A program made the position numbers and the translations under genes. From contig MKRX01000016.1 in assembly GCA_001898035.1 (NCBI GenBank), forward strand, positions 4,915-56,617: DNA of 51,703 nt. The letters are read 5' to 3'. Every line of letters begins with the position of its first letter. Within the stretch, counting starts at the first letter, position 1. Below are positions 23,140-32,800 of this stretch, one piece after another. Origin of the DNA: Armatimonadetes bacterium 55-13. Lineage in GTDB: Bacteria; Armatimonadota; Fimbriimonadia; Fimbriimonadales; Fimbriimonadaceae. A model generated the notes under the pieces. The model did no database searches, was not told the DNA's origin, and saw only the letters and a list, made by a program, of their open reading frames with translations.

Positions 23140-25304
23140 GAGTTCCTCCGGGCGCCGTTGCGGCGGGAATAACTTGGGATTTCTTTTCGATGCGTGAGGG
23201 CGCGGATGCGCGGACGATGAGTGCTGCCGACCGGGCGCAGAATCGCGGCCGAGTAGGCGGGGATAGATAGAGTTAAATTGCTTTTGATGGCCGCCCATTT
23301 CTTGCCCGCCAGAACGTCGGTGAACGACTTCGCCGCAATAGACGAGGGCAGCTTCAAAGTGAGTTTCTGAGTTGCCCCAGAGCGATTGATGGCAACGATG
23401 GCTTGGTCCGATTCGAGGAGGCGCGCAAAGGCTAACGACTTCCCTGCTTCGTTTGTGGCCAAGATTAGTGGATCGCCAGACTGCAAGGCCGCCGATGACT
23501 TCCGAATCGCGGTCAGCTTTGTGTACAGCTTCAGGAACGGGTTGTTAGGAGTTGCCTTGCCCCATTGCATTCCTCGGCGATTGTCCGGATCCGCGCCCCC
23601 TTCCATGCCCAGTTCGTCTCCGTAGTAAATTGAAGGGGCGCCAACCCAAGTGAACTGAAGGATGGCTGCCAACTGGGCGAGTTGTTCATTGCCGTTGCAA
23701 AGAGTTAGGAATCGCGGGGTGTCGTGACTGCCGAGGAGATTGAACTGGTTTCGGCTTACTTGAGGAGCGTAAAGCGAGTAGTTCCTCATCAACCGCTGAG
23801 TAAGCTCCTTGACGCCGATAGAATCCTCGGCAAAGAACTTCAAGCAAGCGTCTCGGAATGCGTAGTTCATTGAGGCATCCCATTGATCGCCCGTGAGCCA
23901 AGCAGATGCGTCTCCCCACTCTTCTCCCAGAATCCACGTCTGTGGCGCGGCGCCTTTGACATGCTTTCTGAGATCGCGCCACATCTGCATGTCCACTTCA
24001 TTCGCGACATCAAGGCGGATGCCGTCCAGGTCCACGTTCTTTCGCCAAAAGTCGATGACGCTCAGAATGTAGGCGTGCGTCTCCGGATTCATCACGTTGA
24101 GCTTGGGCATGGATGGAAACCCGAACCATGCTTCGTACGGGGGATTCTCCTTGACCTCTACGGGGAAAGATCTGATGAAATACCAATCTTTGAACTTGGA
24201 GGATTCACCTTTGGTTCGGATATCCAAGAAGGCGGGAAAGTCGACTGCCGTGTGATTAAAAGCAAAGTCCATGACCGTTCGGATGCCACGCCCATGCATC
24301 GCCTTGGCGAGATCGAAGAACTCTTGATTGCTGCCAAATTCTGGATCGACGGTCTTATAGTCGGTGGCGTCGTAACGATGGTTTGAGGGCGATCTAAAGA
24401 CCGGATTGAAATAGATAGCCCCAATCCCCAATTTGGATAAGTAATCCAGGTGCTTTTGAACGCCGACAGCATCTCCGCCGAAGCGATTTGAGTAAGTGGG
24501 CTTGCCATCCCAGGGCATGACATCGGCGGGATCATTGCTCCTGTCACCGTTGGCGAATCGATCTGGGAAAATCTGGTAGAAGACGGTCTTTTCCACCCAG
24601 TGAGGAGTCATGAAGGGCTGAAAGGTCTTAGCGGAGATGACAAAAGGCTTTCCTGGATTTTCGCTAAGTCCATCTGGGCGGTAGTAGACTCGCTTCGCGC
24701 CATCGACCAGCATGAGTCGATAGATGAGGTCCTTCTTGCGATCCCAGGTCACCCGAGCGCGGTAGGTCGCATAAAAGTCGTCTCGGTTGGTTTCGTGAAA
24801 CTCAACACATTGCTCACCGTTTGGCCCTTCCAGGAACATCTCAACATAGGAGAGATCGTTGGGACGGGCTCGGAATGTAAAAGTGAGTTTGCCTTGATCC
24901 CAATTCAGGTATGGAACTTTTGTAGAGTGGGCAAGCGCACTTCGTGCAATGATGCCATCCCCCGCCTTTGCCGGGCGATTGTAGTCGCTTGGCAGTAGGA
25001 TCAGAACGGAGTTGGTATGTCCGCTGCCGTCGTCTTCGTTCTTCTTGGCTTTAGGATCAACGATCCAGTCTTCGCCATTCAGGACGAACTTGTAGAGGTG
25101 CCGACCTGGAATCAAATCCATCGCCAGTTGCCACGTCCTTCCATCGGCTTGAATCCTCATCGGAGATGCAGTTTTGTTCCAGTTGTTGAAAGTTCCAGCA
25201 ACGTAAACAGAATTGAGGGTCTTGTCGGCTCGATATTCAAAGGTGTGTCGAACCCTCGATTCAACTAAAGTGGGCAAAAGAATCAAACTCAGAAGGCCGA
25301 TCAC
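23136..25304 (-). CDS. GH13 alpha-amylase/neopullulanase-type enzyme with CBM48-like domain, secreted
   Basis: A 722-residue exported glycoside hydrolase. Order: signal peptide (1-16), AMPK/CBM48-like module (about 20-104, [26 protein letters not shown]), a second beta domain as in neopullulanases (about 135-225), then the GH13 barrel with DFAFNH (346-351), nucleophile D432 in DGIRLDVAN, acid/base E461 in ILGEEW and H527-D528 in LLGSHDTPR. It would cleave alpha-1,4 glucans or cyclodextrin-like substrates in the periplasm or outside. It starts at GTG, overlapping the lacI-type stop (GTGA). A basic 30-residue tail reaches into the next gene. Confidence 0.9.
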   Translation of the reverse strand: MIGLLSLILLPTLVESRVRHTFEYRADKTLNSVYVAGTFNNWNKTASPMRIQADGRTWQLAMDLIPGRHLYKFVLNGEDWIVDPKAKKNEDDGSGHTNSVLILLPSDYNRPAKAGDGIIARSALAHSTKVPYLNWDQGKLTFTFRARPNDLSYVEMFLEGPNGEQCVEFHETNRDDFYATYRARVTWDRKKDLIYRLMLVDGAKRVYYRPDGLSENPGKPFVISAKTFQPFMTPHWVEKTVFYQIFPDRFANGDRSNDPADVMPWDGKPTYSNRFGGDAVGVQKHLDYLSKLGIGAIYFNPVFRSPSNHRYDATDYKTVDPEFGSNQEFFDLAKAMHGRGIRTVMDFAFNHTAVDFPAFLDIRTKGESSKFKDWYFIRSFPVEVKENPPYEAWFGFPSMPKLNVMNPETHAYILSVIDFWRKNVDLDGIRLDVANEVDMQMWRDLRKHVKGAAPQTWILGEEWGDASAWLTGDQWDASMNYAFRDACLKFFAEDSIGVKELTQRLMRNYSLYAPQVSRNQFNLLGSHDTPRFLTLCNGNEQLAQLAAILQFTWVGAPSIYYGDELGMEGGADPDNRRGMQWGKATPNNPFLKLYTKLTAIRKSSAALQSGDPLILATNEAGKSLAFARLLESDQAIVAINRSGATQKLTLKLPSSIAAKSFTDVLAGKKWAAIKSNLTLSIPAYSAAILRPVGSTHRPRIRALTHRKEIPSYSRRNGARRNS

Positions 25305-26314
25305 TTTTGCCCCCTAGAAGACCCTCTCTGCTTGAGCTCGCATGGCACAATCCGCCGTTTGGGAGTCTGTTCTTCTTCTTCATCTATCGCGGCGAGGAGT
25401 TGTGCGCAGGCGGTATGAACCATCTCGCGGATATTGAGGCTTACCGATGTCAGTCCGCACTCAAGAAGTTCGCACAAGTTCGAGTCATTAAATGAAACCA
25501 GCGCCAAGTCTTGCGGGATCTTCTTTCCTATCTCTCTTGCAGCTCGAACAGTCCCCATTGCCATAAAGTCATCTAAAACGATGAGGGCATCGGGACTGGC
25601 TTCCGATTGCAATGCGGCAAGACTGGCATCCCTTGCCGCTTCTGAGCCAAAGTCTGAATTCCAGATCAGCGCATTGCGCCCAGCTTGCTTCATCGCCCTT
25701 CGGTAGCCGGAGATGCGATCTTCGCTTACGGTAACCCCCACCGGGCCAGCGATCATACCAATGCGTTCGAATCCTTGTTCGACCAGGTGCTGAGCCGCCA
25801 TCTCCCCTGCCAAAACGTTATCGTTGTCGACGGACCAGACTGCATCCTCTTCCTGTGGATTGCCAATCAAGACGAAGGGAAATGCATCGGCCTGCAGACG
25901 CTTAATACGCTCATCTCGAGCCATCGACTCAACGAGGATAAGGCCGTCAACTCTCCGTGTCCGAAGCATTTCATCGTAAATGGAGCCTTGGGTCTTCTCG
26001 TCGGAGGCGATATCGAGGCAAAGATGAAATGGAAGCCCATCAAGGTAATCCAGAATTTCTCCGGCCAGGTTGGCGAAAAATGGATCGTTGACCAGACCAC
26101 CATGCGGGCGTTTAATGACCAGGCCGATGAGCCCCGTCTTTCTGCTTCTCAGGGATCGAGCGCGGACGTCAGGTTGATAATTATGCTGATTCATTACCGC
26201 GCGAACGCGGGCAGAAATCTTGGCATCGACCTTTGCATCACCCGCCAAGACGCGGGATACCGTGGCCTGGGAGACCTTTGCCAATCTTGCGATGTCTTGC
26301 TGACGAACCCTCAT
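25301..26314 (-). CDS. LacI-family transcriptional regulator
   Basis: A 337-residue repressor: N-terminal helix-turn-helix (residues 3-25, RQQDIARLAKVSQATVSRVL) with hinge, and a periplasmic-binding-like sugar domain (about 60-330; GLVIKRPHGGLVNDPFF, RVDGLILVES, DALIVLDDFMAMGTVRAA). It is the first gene of a coupled operon with the GH13 enzyme, so a maltodextrin-type inducer is likely. Two palindromic sites just upstream (26348-26375) fit autoregulation. Confidence 0.92.
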   Translation of the reverse strand: MRVRQQDIARLAKVSQATVSRVLAGDAKVDAKISARVRAVMNQHNYQPDVRARSLRSRKTGLIGLVIKRPHGGLVNDPFFANLAGEILDYLDGLPFHLCLDIASDEKTQGSIYDEMLRTRRVDGLILVESMARDERIKRLQADAFPFVLIGNPQEEDAVWSVDNDNVLAGEMAAQHLVEQGFERIGMIAGPVGVTVSEDRISGYRRAMKQAGRNALIWNSDFGSEAARDASLAALQSEASPDALIVLDDFMAMGTVRAAREIGKKIPQDLALVSFNDSNLCELLECGLTSVSLNIREMVHTACAQLLAAIDEEEEQTPKRRIVPCELKQRGSSRGQK

Positions 26315-26347
26315 TAGTTCTTAATCCGTTGCACTCTCATTCGTCGA

Positions 26348-26375
26348 GAATACGAATTCTTGTGAATACGTATTC
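26348..26375. promoter_or_regulatory. Tandem palindromic operator for the LacI-type regulator
   Basis: GAATACGTATTC (26364-26375) is a perfect 12-bp palindrome with a central CG, the centre usual in LacI-family operators. An imperfect copy, GAATACGAATTC (26348-26359), lies 16 bases away centre to centre. Both are 34-61 bases upstream of the regulator's ATG, where they could block its promoter. Confidence 0.7.
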
Positions 26376-26445
26376 TAGCAGGAAAAGTTCCAAAAGCAAG
26401 AGGCAGAGAGAATTTTCGCAAGAACTGGTAAGGCTCAAATGCGAA

Positions 26446-26475
26446 CAACCCCTGGGGCATAAGCTCCAGGGGTTG
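26446..26475 (-). terminator. Hairpin terminator after the response-regulator gene
   Basis: A 10-bp stem, CAACCCCTGG (26446-26455) with CCAGGGGTTG (26466-26475), around a 10-base loop. It lies 26 bases after the response-regulator stop and separates it from the lacI-type operon on the same strand. The following T content is low. Confidence 0.6.
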
Positions 26476-26500
26476 AAGAATCTTTGTTACGAGCTAGAAA

Positions 26501-26905
26501 TTACAGGTCGTATCGCTTAGGGCCGCCAGGATCGTCGTTCCCTTGCGCAATACGCTTCACGAAAGTGACCAATTCCATCGGATTGAAAGGCTTGGTTAGG
26601 TACATGTCAGCGCCATAGTGATAGCCCTCAAACACGTCCTTGTCCTGGGCCTTAGCGGTAAGCATGATGACCGGAAGTGATTCCGTCTCAGGTTCGCGGC
26701 GCAGGTTCTTCAAGACCTCAAATCCGTCCATGTAAGGCATCATGACGTCGAGGACGACCAGATTTGGTTTTTCTGATCGAATCTTTTCCAATCCTTCTTT
26801 TCCATCAAACGCGGTGACAACTTGGTAGCCTTGCCGCTCCAAATTGACTTGGATAAGCCGGACGATGTGTCTCTCGTCGTCACAGACCAAAACTTTCAGG
26901 GGCAT
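26501..26905 (-). CDS. Single-domain response regulator (CheY-like receiver)
   Basis: A 134-residue receiver domain with no output domain. Acidic pocket D9-D10, phospho-acceptor D53 (VVLDVMMPYMDG), T83 and K105 (YLTKPFNP) are all present. A short tail GNDDPGGPKRYDL follows. It would act through protein contacts, possibly with a histidine kinase such as that at 29047; the pairing is not shown by the sequence. Confidence 0.9.
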   Translation of the reverse strand: MPLKVLVCDDERHIVRLIQVNLERQGYQVVTAFDGKEGLEKIRSEKPNLVVLDVMMPYMDGFEVLKNLRREPETESLPVIMLTAKAQDKDVFEGYHYGADMYLTKPFNPMELVTFVKRIAQGNDDPGGPKRYDL

Positions 26906-27024
26906 GAACGTCTCCTAAACTCCTAACTCGAAAGGTGGAACGATGCTACCTGATTCAACTACCCCTGTCAATCAGCGGCAGCGCGTCTTAGGCATCTCTT
27001 CCCCAACCAGGTAACCTACCCGAT

Positions 27025-27813
27025 GTGAAGCTTTGTCGTTTCGAACTCAAGTCACAACCAGGTGAGATTCGAAGCGGGCTCGTCTACAGCGGCAAGGTCT
27101 ATGAAACGGACGGATCTCAATCGATTGCCGTTCACGAAGCCGACGCCGTACGTCCCCTTTCGCCTGTAGGTCGACCTCCCAGCATTCGATTTTTTAGACT
27201 TCAGGGCTCAGCCTTACCCGTAACCAGCGAGGACCACATGCCCATGTACTTTCACGGGAATCCCTCGGCGCTCTACGGGCCGAGCCAGTCGATCCCTAAA
27301 CCAGCAGCAATCGCACACCTCGATTTCGAACCCTATCTGGTCGGAATCGTAGGGTCAGACGGGGTGAATATTCCCGTTGAAAACGCGGATAATTATCTTC
27401 TTGGATTTACTCTCGCACTTATGCTCGTTTCTCGAGAGTTGATTCGCGAAGAGAGCGATGCAAAGGCTGGATTTGGTCGATCCTTCGATGTTGGCGGCGC
27501 CATTGGCCCCGTCATTACAACTCCAGACGATCTTGACGAGAGTCTGGTGGAGGAAACGCCTGCGCGCAAATATGGTCTCTCTGTGGTTACTCGCATTAAC
27601 GGAGTCGAAGTCGGTAGAGGGGACATTGCGGAACTTCCGGCGACATTTGCGGAGCTCCTCGCCGCGGCCAGCGACTCAGGGCCCGTTCGCAGCGGCGACC
27701 TGATTGCGATCGGTCCAATTGCCACCTCAGAAACACAACAGTTCCTAGAAGTTGGAGACGATATCCAAGTTTCCGTCGAGCATCTCGGAACGCTTTCGCT
27801 TAAGGTTTCTTAA
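27025..27813 (+). CDS. Fumarylacetoacetate hydrolase-family protein, altered metal site
   Basis: A 262-residue FAH-fold protein with a GTG start. The C-terminal two thirds match the fold (YLLGFTLALMLVSRELIREE, FGRSFDVGGAIGPVITTPDDL, SGDLIAIG). The family's first metal-binding E-x-E is replaced here by E-P-Y (HLDFEPYLVGIVG), so one carboxylate ligand seems missing; a dehydratase- or non-catalytic role is possible. It lies 3 bases upstream of an M16 protease gene and is probably co-transcribed. Confidence 0.75.
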   Translation: MKLCRFELKSQPGEIRSGLVYSGKVYETDGSQSIAVHEADAVRPLSPVGRPPSIRFFRLQGSALPVTSEDHMPMYFHGNPSALYGPSQSIPKPAAIAHLDFEPYLVGIVGSDGVNIPVENADNYLLGFTLALMLVSRELIREESDAKAGFGRSFDVGGAIGPVITTPDDLDESLVEETPARKYGLSVVTRINGVEVGRGDIAELPATFAELLAAASDSGPVRSGDLIAIGPIATSETQQFLEVGDDIQVSVEHLGTLSLKVS

Positions 27814-27816
27814 CCC

Positions 27817-29043
27817 ATGGGAATTCAAAAATTTACTCTTCCAAACGGTGTCCGCGTGCTTGTCGAGCCCGTCGGTCACGTACGTTCCGCGGCCATCGGA
27901 CTGTGGTGTCGGACTGGCAGCCGGCATGAATTGGACAACGAGGCGGGCATCACCCACTTGATTGAGCATATGCTCTTCAAGGGCACAAAGAGCCGAACGT
28001 CCAAAGAGATTGCTGAGTCGATTGAAGGGCGTGGTGGCTCCTTAAACGCCTTTACCGACAAAGAAGCGACCTGCTACTACTGCCGGGTGCTTTCCGATGA
28101 TGTTGAGAACGGAGTTGAGGTGCTGAGCGATATGATGCTCAATTCACTCTTCGATTCTGAAGAACTCGCCCGGGAAGAAGGCGTCGTGATTGAGGAGATC
28201 AAACGTGGCGAAGATGAGCCTGGAGATCACGTTCATGAACTGCATCTTTCAGGTCGATGGGGTAACCATCCATTAGGCAAACCAATTATTGGGACAAAGG
28301 AGTCGGTGAGCGGTTTCACGCGCGATAACTTGGTGAGCTATATGGATCGGCGTTACCGAGGCGAGAACGTGCTGCTATCCATTGCGGGCAATATCGACCC
28401 TGTTGCGATCAAGGCAATCGCAGAGAAGACTTTGGGTGGTATCGACTCTGGTCAGGCGGACGAGCAACCCGAGAGACCGGCCGGCTCGGCTTCGGTCAAT
28501 TTCGTGGAAAAGGACGTCGAACAAGTTCACTTCTGCATCGGTACGGATGGCACTTCCATTTACGATCCCGAGTTGTATACGATGAGTGTATTGGATGCGG
28601 CGCTGGGCGGCAGCATGAGCAGTCGCTTGTTCCAGGAAATTCGAGAGAAGCGAGGATTGGTTTATTCCGTTGGCAGCTACGTGCTGAATTACGGAGCCGG
28701 TGGCGCCTATACGGTCTATGGTGGAACGAGTCCCGAGAACTGGCCGCTGGTGCAAGAGATCGTTCGTACAGAATTCGACAAAATCATGAAGGGCGGTCTT
28801 GATGTCGATGAACTGGAACGAACCAAGCGACACATCTGTGGGAATATCGTCTTGGCTCTGGAAGGCATGAGCAGCCGTATGATGCGGATGAGTCGAAACG
28901 AGTTGAACCACCGACGCGATATTCCCGTGGAAGAGACTTTGGAGCGAATCAATTCCGTCACCAACGACGAGATCGTTGGCCTTGCCCAGCGCATTCTCGA
29001 TGCCGAGAAAGTCAGCACCACGGCTATTGGTCCGGCTAACTGA
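27817..29043 (+). CDS. M16 family zinc protease (insulinase-like)
   Basis: A 408-residue peptidase of the mitochondrial processing peptidase/YmxG type. The inverted zinc motif is H47-L-I-E50-H51 (THLIEHMLFKGT), with the third ligand in the downstream EEGVVIEEIKRGEDEP helix. The C-terminal half has the family's RGLVYSVGSYVLNYG block. No signal peptide, so likely cytoplasmic. It forms a tight run FAH-like/M16/histidine kinase with 3-base spacings. Confidence 0.9.
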   Translation: MGIQKFTLPNGVRVLVEPVGHVRSAAIGLWCRTGSRHELDNEAGITHLIEHMLFKGTKSRTSKEIAESIEGRGGSLNAFTDKEATCYYCRVLSDDVENGVEVLSDMMLNSLFDSEELAREEGVVIEEIKRGEDEPGDHVHELHLSGRWGNHPLGKPIIGTKESVSGFTRDNLVSYMDRRYRGENVLLSIAGNIDPVAIKAIAEKTLGGIDSGQADEQPERPAGSASVNFVEKDVEQVHFCIGTDGTSIYDPELYTMSVLDAALGGSMSSRLFQEIREKRGLVYSVGSYVLNYGAGGAYTVYGGTSPENWPLVQEIVRTEFDKIMKGGLDVDELERTKRHICGNIVLALEGMSSRMMRMSRNELNHRRDIPVEETLERINSVTNDEIVGLAQRILDAEKVSTTAIGPAN

Positions 29044-29046
29044 TAG

Positions 29047-30651
29047 ATGTCCACTCCTGCAGACGCCCTCGTCGCTCTTGTCGGCACTCAGTTCCGGGCC
29101 GAGACAGAGGAGAATCTTCTCTCTGAAATCGTGCAGGAATTGGAACGCCTGACAGGAGCGGAGTCCTGTGAGATCCTATTGAGAGAATCGGGTGACGTCC
29201 TCGTTCAGCGGGCCAGCACCCAAGCGCCTGAATTTAATCGACGCTTGAAACTTGGCAAGGGAATCGGAATTTGTGGCAGGGTGTTCGTGACGGGAGAACC
29301 GCTGTTTATCTCCAAGGAAGCCTTCAACCATCCCGACTTCGCCCATTATCCGGGAGCCGATGAGCGTTCGCATAATTCCATGGCGGTCATCCCCATGCCG
29401 GGCTCGGGAGAGACGCGACTCGGCGTCCTGGTCTTCGGAAGGCCCTCGGTATGGCGATTCAAGGCATCGGATAAGGACACTTTCGTCGACTATGCGAACG
29501 TAATTTCGAAGATCATTCTCGGATATCGTCACGCATACCAGAGCGGGAACCATAACAATCGGCTTGGAGCTTTAAGTGAAGTTTCCAAGACGATCTCCAC
29601 AAGTCCATACGTTGAGGAGATTCTTCAACTGTTGGTTAATCTCACCGCACAGCAATTCAACTATCGAGTGTGTACGGTTCGTCTCCTCGACGAAAATCGG
29701 CAGGAGCTAGTTCTCCGCGCGACTCAAGCACCGGCAAAGGCTTACCAACGCAAACGTGCCATCAAACTTGGAGAATCGATTGCGGGGCGAGCGATCGCTG
29801 AAAACCGTCCGATTATCGTTCCCGATGTACAGGTCGAGGACGACTATATTGGTCACGACTTGGCGGCTGAACAGGGGCTGAGATCGATGATTTGCGTTCC
29901 CTTAACGATTCAAGATCGAGCGGTGGGTGTTTTGAGTTGCTACACAAGCGAGGTCCGCCCCTTCCCACCAGATGAAATTAAGGCGTTAGAAACCTTGGCG
30001 CAGCAAGCGGCGGTGAGTATTGAACATGCGAAGCTACAGGTTCGCGACACCCTCATGCAAGAGATGCATCACCGGGTGAAGAACAATCTTCAACAGGTAG
30101 CTTCCCTGCTCCGCCTTCAGATGAGACACGGGCAGTATAAGTCTCTTGAAGAGGCGATGAATGACAGCCTTGCTCGAATTTTGGCCATCGCCTCGGTCCA
30201 TGACCTTCTCAGCCGCGAAGATCTAGATCATGTTGGAATTCGTTCGATCGCTGAAACTCTGGTCCAGCATCAGCAGAGTTCGCTCATGCTTCCCGACCGA
30301 CGGATCAAGTTTGATGTTCGCGGGGCTGAGGTGCGTCTCAACATGACGCAAGCCACTCAAATCGCCCTGGTACTTAACGAACTGATCCTCAATGCCGTTG
30401 AGCACGGCTTTAAGATCACAACTGACGGCGAGATTCACGTGAATGTCGAGGAGAAGGAAGAAGAGGTCTCGCTTTGGGTGTCAAACAGTGGCGATCAATT
30501 GCCGCCCGACTTCGATATTAGCACCGCGAGCCATCTCGGTCTTCAGATCGTTGAAAACCTAGTTCGTAGCCTTGGAGGGCGGTTTAGCTTGAAAAACGTC
30601 CTTGGCTGGACAGTGGCGGAGATTGGCTTCCACCGAGCGACGAGCGAGTGA
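29047..30651 (+). CDS. GAF-GAF-HisKA_2 sensor histidine kinase
   Basis: A 534-residue soluble kinase. Domains: GAF 1 (about 20-155), GAF 2 (about 180-325), HisKA_2 dimerisation domain with EMHHRVKNNLQQ (339-350; H341 or H342 is phosphorylated), HATPase (about 420-530) with NELILNAVEHGF and HLGLQIVENLV. There are no membrane helices, so it senses a cytoplasmic signal or small ligand through the GAF domains. The receiver at 26501 is a possible partner. The stop lies inside a terminator hairpin. Confidence 0.9.
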   Translation: MSTPADALVALVGTQFRAETEENLLSEIVQELERLTGAESCEILLRESGDVLVQRASTQAPEFNRRLKLGKGIGICGRVFVTGEPLFISKEAFNHPDFAHYPGADERSHNSMAVIPMPGSGETRLGVLVFGRPSVWRFKASDKDTFVDYANVISKIILGYRHAYQSGNHNNRLGALSEVSKTISTSPYVEEILQLLVNLTAQQFNYRVCTVRLLDENRQELVLRATQAPAKAYQRKRAIKLGESIAGRAIAENRPIIVPDVQVEDDYIGHDLAAEQGLRSMICVPLTIQDRAVGVLSCYTSEVRPFPPDEIKALETLAQQAAVSIEHAKLQVRDTLMQEMHHRVKNNLQQVASLLRLQMRHGQYKSLEEAMNDSLARILAIASVHDLLSREDLDHVGIRSIAETLVQHQQSSLMLPDRRIKFDVRGAEVRLNMTQATQIALVLNELILNAVEHGFKITTDGEIHVNVEEKEEEVSLWVSNSGDQLPPDFDISTASHLGLQIVENLVRSLGGRFSLKNVLGWTVAEIGFHRATSE

Positions 30652-30685
30652 TTCGGGCTGCGCCCTTGGGAGCGCGGCCCGAATC
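30650..30685. terminator. Terminator hairpin between convergent kinase and mqnD genes
   Basis: A long GC-rich stem: GATTCGGGC on the left (from 30650) pairs with GCCCGAATC on the right (to about 30685), with GCGC extensions inside. It starts within the kinase stop codon and precedes the mqnD stop. T-run is short (GTTTAAT). Confidence 0.7.
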
Positions 30686-30687
30686 GT

Positions 30688-31548
30688 TTAATCTACGACT
30701 TCGACGTCGACGGTGGGCACTAAACCCATTTCGGCGCCGAGTTTGAGAAGCAATTTGATGGCTTCGACACCCTCATTGCCCATGTCTAGCGTTCGTTCAT
30801 TAACATACATCCCCACAAATTCGTCACTGGTGCCTTCATCCATGCCTCGCGCAAACTGAAGGGCGTAGTCAAGCGCTTGCTGGCGATGGGTCAATCCAGC
30901 GGTGATCGACTCCCGCATGCATCTAGAGACGTCAGCAACCACTTCTGGACCTAGATCCTTTCTGACAACATTGACGCCCAACGGGAGCGGAAGTCCGGTC
31001 TTCTCTTTCCACCAAACACCCATATCCGCCAGCAAAACTAAGCCGTCTTCCTTGTAAGTCAATTGGCCTTCGTGAATGATGAGGCCAGCCGCATACTTAC
31101 CTTCTTGAATCGCTGGAATGATCTGATCGAACGGAACCACTTCGTACTTCAGCTCCACGTCCGGACCATACTGCTCCTTCCACCACAGATTGAGTTCAAG
31201 GAACGCGGAAGTCAGTTTGCCAGGGATCGCGATGACGATGTCTTTCAATTCGTCCTTCGAGAGCTCTTTCGAAGCAACAATCATGGGGCCGTAATCCCAA
31301 CCGAACGAGCCACCATGGCGAAGCAAAGCGTATTTGTCCGCTACGTAAGCGAACGCGTGGACGGAAATGGCTGTCGACTCGAGCTTCCCTTCCATCGCCC
31401 ACTCATTAAGGGTCTGGATGTCGCGAAGAATGTGCTCGAATTCGTAGTCCGACTTCACTTCTCCCTTGGCGAGCCCCCAGAACATAAAGGCATCGTCGGA
31501 GTCAGGACTGTGTCCTAGTCGAATCTTAAGAGGAGTTTGGGTGCTCAC
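30688..31548 (-). CDS. mqnD: 1,4-dihydroxy-6-naphthoate synthase MqnD
   Basis: A 286-residue enzyme of the futalosine route to menaquinone, converting cyclic dehypoxanthine futalosine to 1,4-dihydroxy-6-naphthoate. Signature blocks: LRLGHSPDxDD-type start (IRLGHSPDSDDAFMFWGLA), STAISVHAFAYVADKYALL, GGSFGWDYGPMIV and LADMGVWWKEKTGLPLPLGVNV. It has a periplasmic-binding-protein fold but no signal peptide. No other mqn gene is in the window. Confidence 0.93.
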   Translation of the reverse strand: MSTQTPLKIRLGHSPDSDDAFMFWGLAKGEVKSDYEFEHILRDIQTLNEWAMEGKLESTAISVHAFAYVADKYALLRHGGSFGWDYGPMIVASKELSKDELKDIVIAIPGKLTSAFLELNLWWKEQYGPDVELKYEVVPFDQIIPAIQEGKYAAGLIIHEGQLTYKEDGLVLLADMGVWWKEKTGLPLPLGVNVVRKDLGPEVVADVSRCMRESITAGLTHRQQALDYALQFARGMDEGTSDEFVGMYVNERTLDMGNEGVEAIKLLLKLGAEMGLVPTVDVEVVD

Positions 31549-31557
31549 ATCCCTAGT

Positions 31558-32391
31558 TTACGGATTTTCAACGCGATTCGTCTGGGACGTTCGCCGGAAG
31601 ACAAACTCGTTACAGCCTTGCTTCGAGCCAACAGTTCTTTCCAGTTCAAGGTCAAACCCGCGTACACTGAAGAAGCTCTTGAGATCCGCTGGTGTGGCGA
31701 CTTCAAACGGATATCCGCCCAACCAATCGATCATGTCGTGGTACAGAGACATCCCGCGTTCCATTTTCAGCCGACCGGTCAAGGCGCGGAAGATGTATCT
31801 GCCGAAGAGTTGGGACGGTGCATGGAAGACAATCAGCAATGGCCGGGACCATGGCCTTCGATTGTAAGCCCTTTTGACACTCGTCCAATATTTGCTTCGC
31901 CAACCCTGGTCGTTATAAATCGAAATGAGGAGCTGGCCGTTTTCGCGGACGCGCTTCGAGGCAAGATCCAAGCCCTTCCACATGTCTCCCGTGTGATGCA
32001 GAACGCCCCAGGAATAGACGATGTCGAATTCACCAAGGCTCGCCAGAAAGGCGGCATCCAAGGCCGATCCCTGAGAGATCGTCCATCGATCGGGATTGGC
32101 TTCGTATCGTCGGTAGAGTTCTTGGGTGCACCCTACCGAATCAGCATCGTAGTCAAAGGATCTCACTGCGGCGCCGAGGCGGTAAGCCGCAAGACTGAAT
32201 AGGCCGCTCCCGGACCCAATGTCGAGCAACGACATGCCTTCCAACGTGGTCACATGGAGGCTGCTGCGGAGCGAATCTTCAGCTTTCGCGACTCGTTCGT
32301 CGTTCAGTGCGCTCAGAAATCGAGACCAATTCTCGCCAAAAGCAAATCGTTCGCCCTGTTGAACTTCCGTCTTGTATCCTGCTTGCGCCAT
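31558..32391 (-). CDS. SAM-dependent class I methyltransferase
   Basis: A 277-residue methyltransferase. SAM motif I is LLDIGSGSGLFSLAA (about 55-69), motif II FDYDADSVG, and FDIVYSWGVLHHTGDMW follows, as in UbiE/Coq5-like and O-/C-methyltransferases. The C-terminal part has membrane-associating aromatic stretches (LLIVFHAPSQLFGRYIFRAL). It lies directly upstream of mqnD on the same strand, so a role in quinone methylation is conceivable, but substrate cannot be read. Confidence 0.8.
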   Translation of the reverse strand: MAQAGYKTEVQQGERFAFGENWSRFLSALNDERVAKAEDSLRSSLHVTTLEGMSLLDIGSGSGLFSLAAYRLGAAVRSFDYDADSVGCTQELYRRYEANPDRWTISQGSALDAAFLASLGEFDIVYSWGVLHHTGDMWKGLDLASKRVRENGQLLISIYNDQGWRSKYWTSVKRAYNRRPWSRPLLIVFHAPSQLFGRYIFRALTGRLKMERGMSLYHDMIDWLGGYPFEVATPADLKSFFSVRGFDLELERTVGSKQGCNEFVFRRTSQTNRVENP

Positions 32392-32449
32392 TTCGCCCCT
32401 TTCTTCCCGTTGAGGAAGTCCCTAGTGAGAATACTCGGGTTGGAAATCG

Positions 32450-32704
32450 TCAGGCTCGATTGAGGATTCGACCGCGAATGTTGACGTATTCATCGGCGGA
32501 GATAATGCCTTCCGAAAGAAGGGTTTCTAAAGCTCTCATACCTTCTGGAAGCGAGCGAAGGGGCGAGGAAATGGTCGACAGGGAGGAAGACTCCTGTTCG
32601 GTAACAATACCTTCACTCCGCGCCCTGGTGTCTCGAAAGGCACGCACCACTACCATCCCGATCGTCATCAGGAATAGGGCTTGATAGGCGTGCAGCCAAG
32701 TCAT
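32450..32704 (-). CDS. Short membrane protein with SHOCT-like C-terminus
   Basis: An 84-residue protein: N-terminal transmembrane helix (about 5-24, HAYQALFLMTIGMVVVRAF), a Ser/Glu-rich linker and a C-terminal motif LETLLSEGIISADEYVNIRGRIL resembling the SHOCT short C-terminal domain. Function unknown. Confidence 0.55.
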   Translation of the reverse strand: MTWLHAYQALFLMTIGMVVVRAFRDTRARSEGIVTEQESSSLSTISSPLRSLPEGMRALETLLSEGIISADEYVNIRGRILNRA

Positions 32705-32800
32705 CTTGTATCTAAGATACGACTAACCCGGGTTGGGGTTCCACTAACTTTTGGAAGGATTGGGACTCTCTACCTGCCAATCTAGGAGAAATAATAGGAT

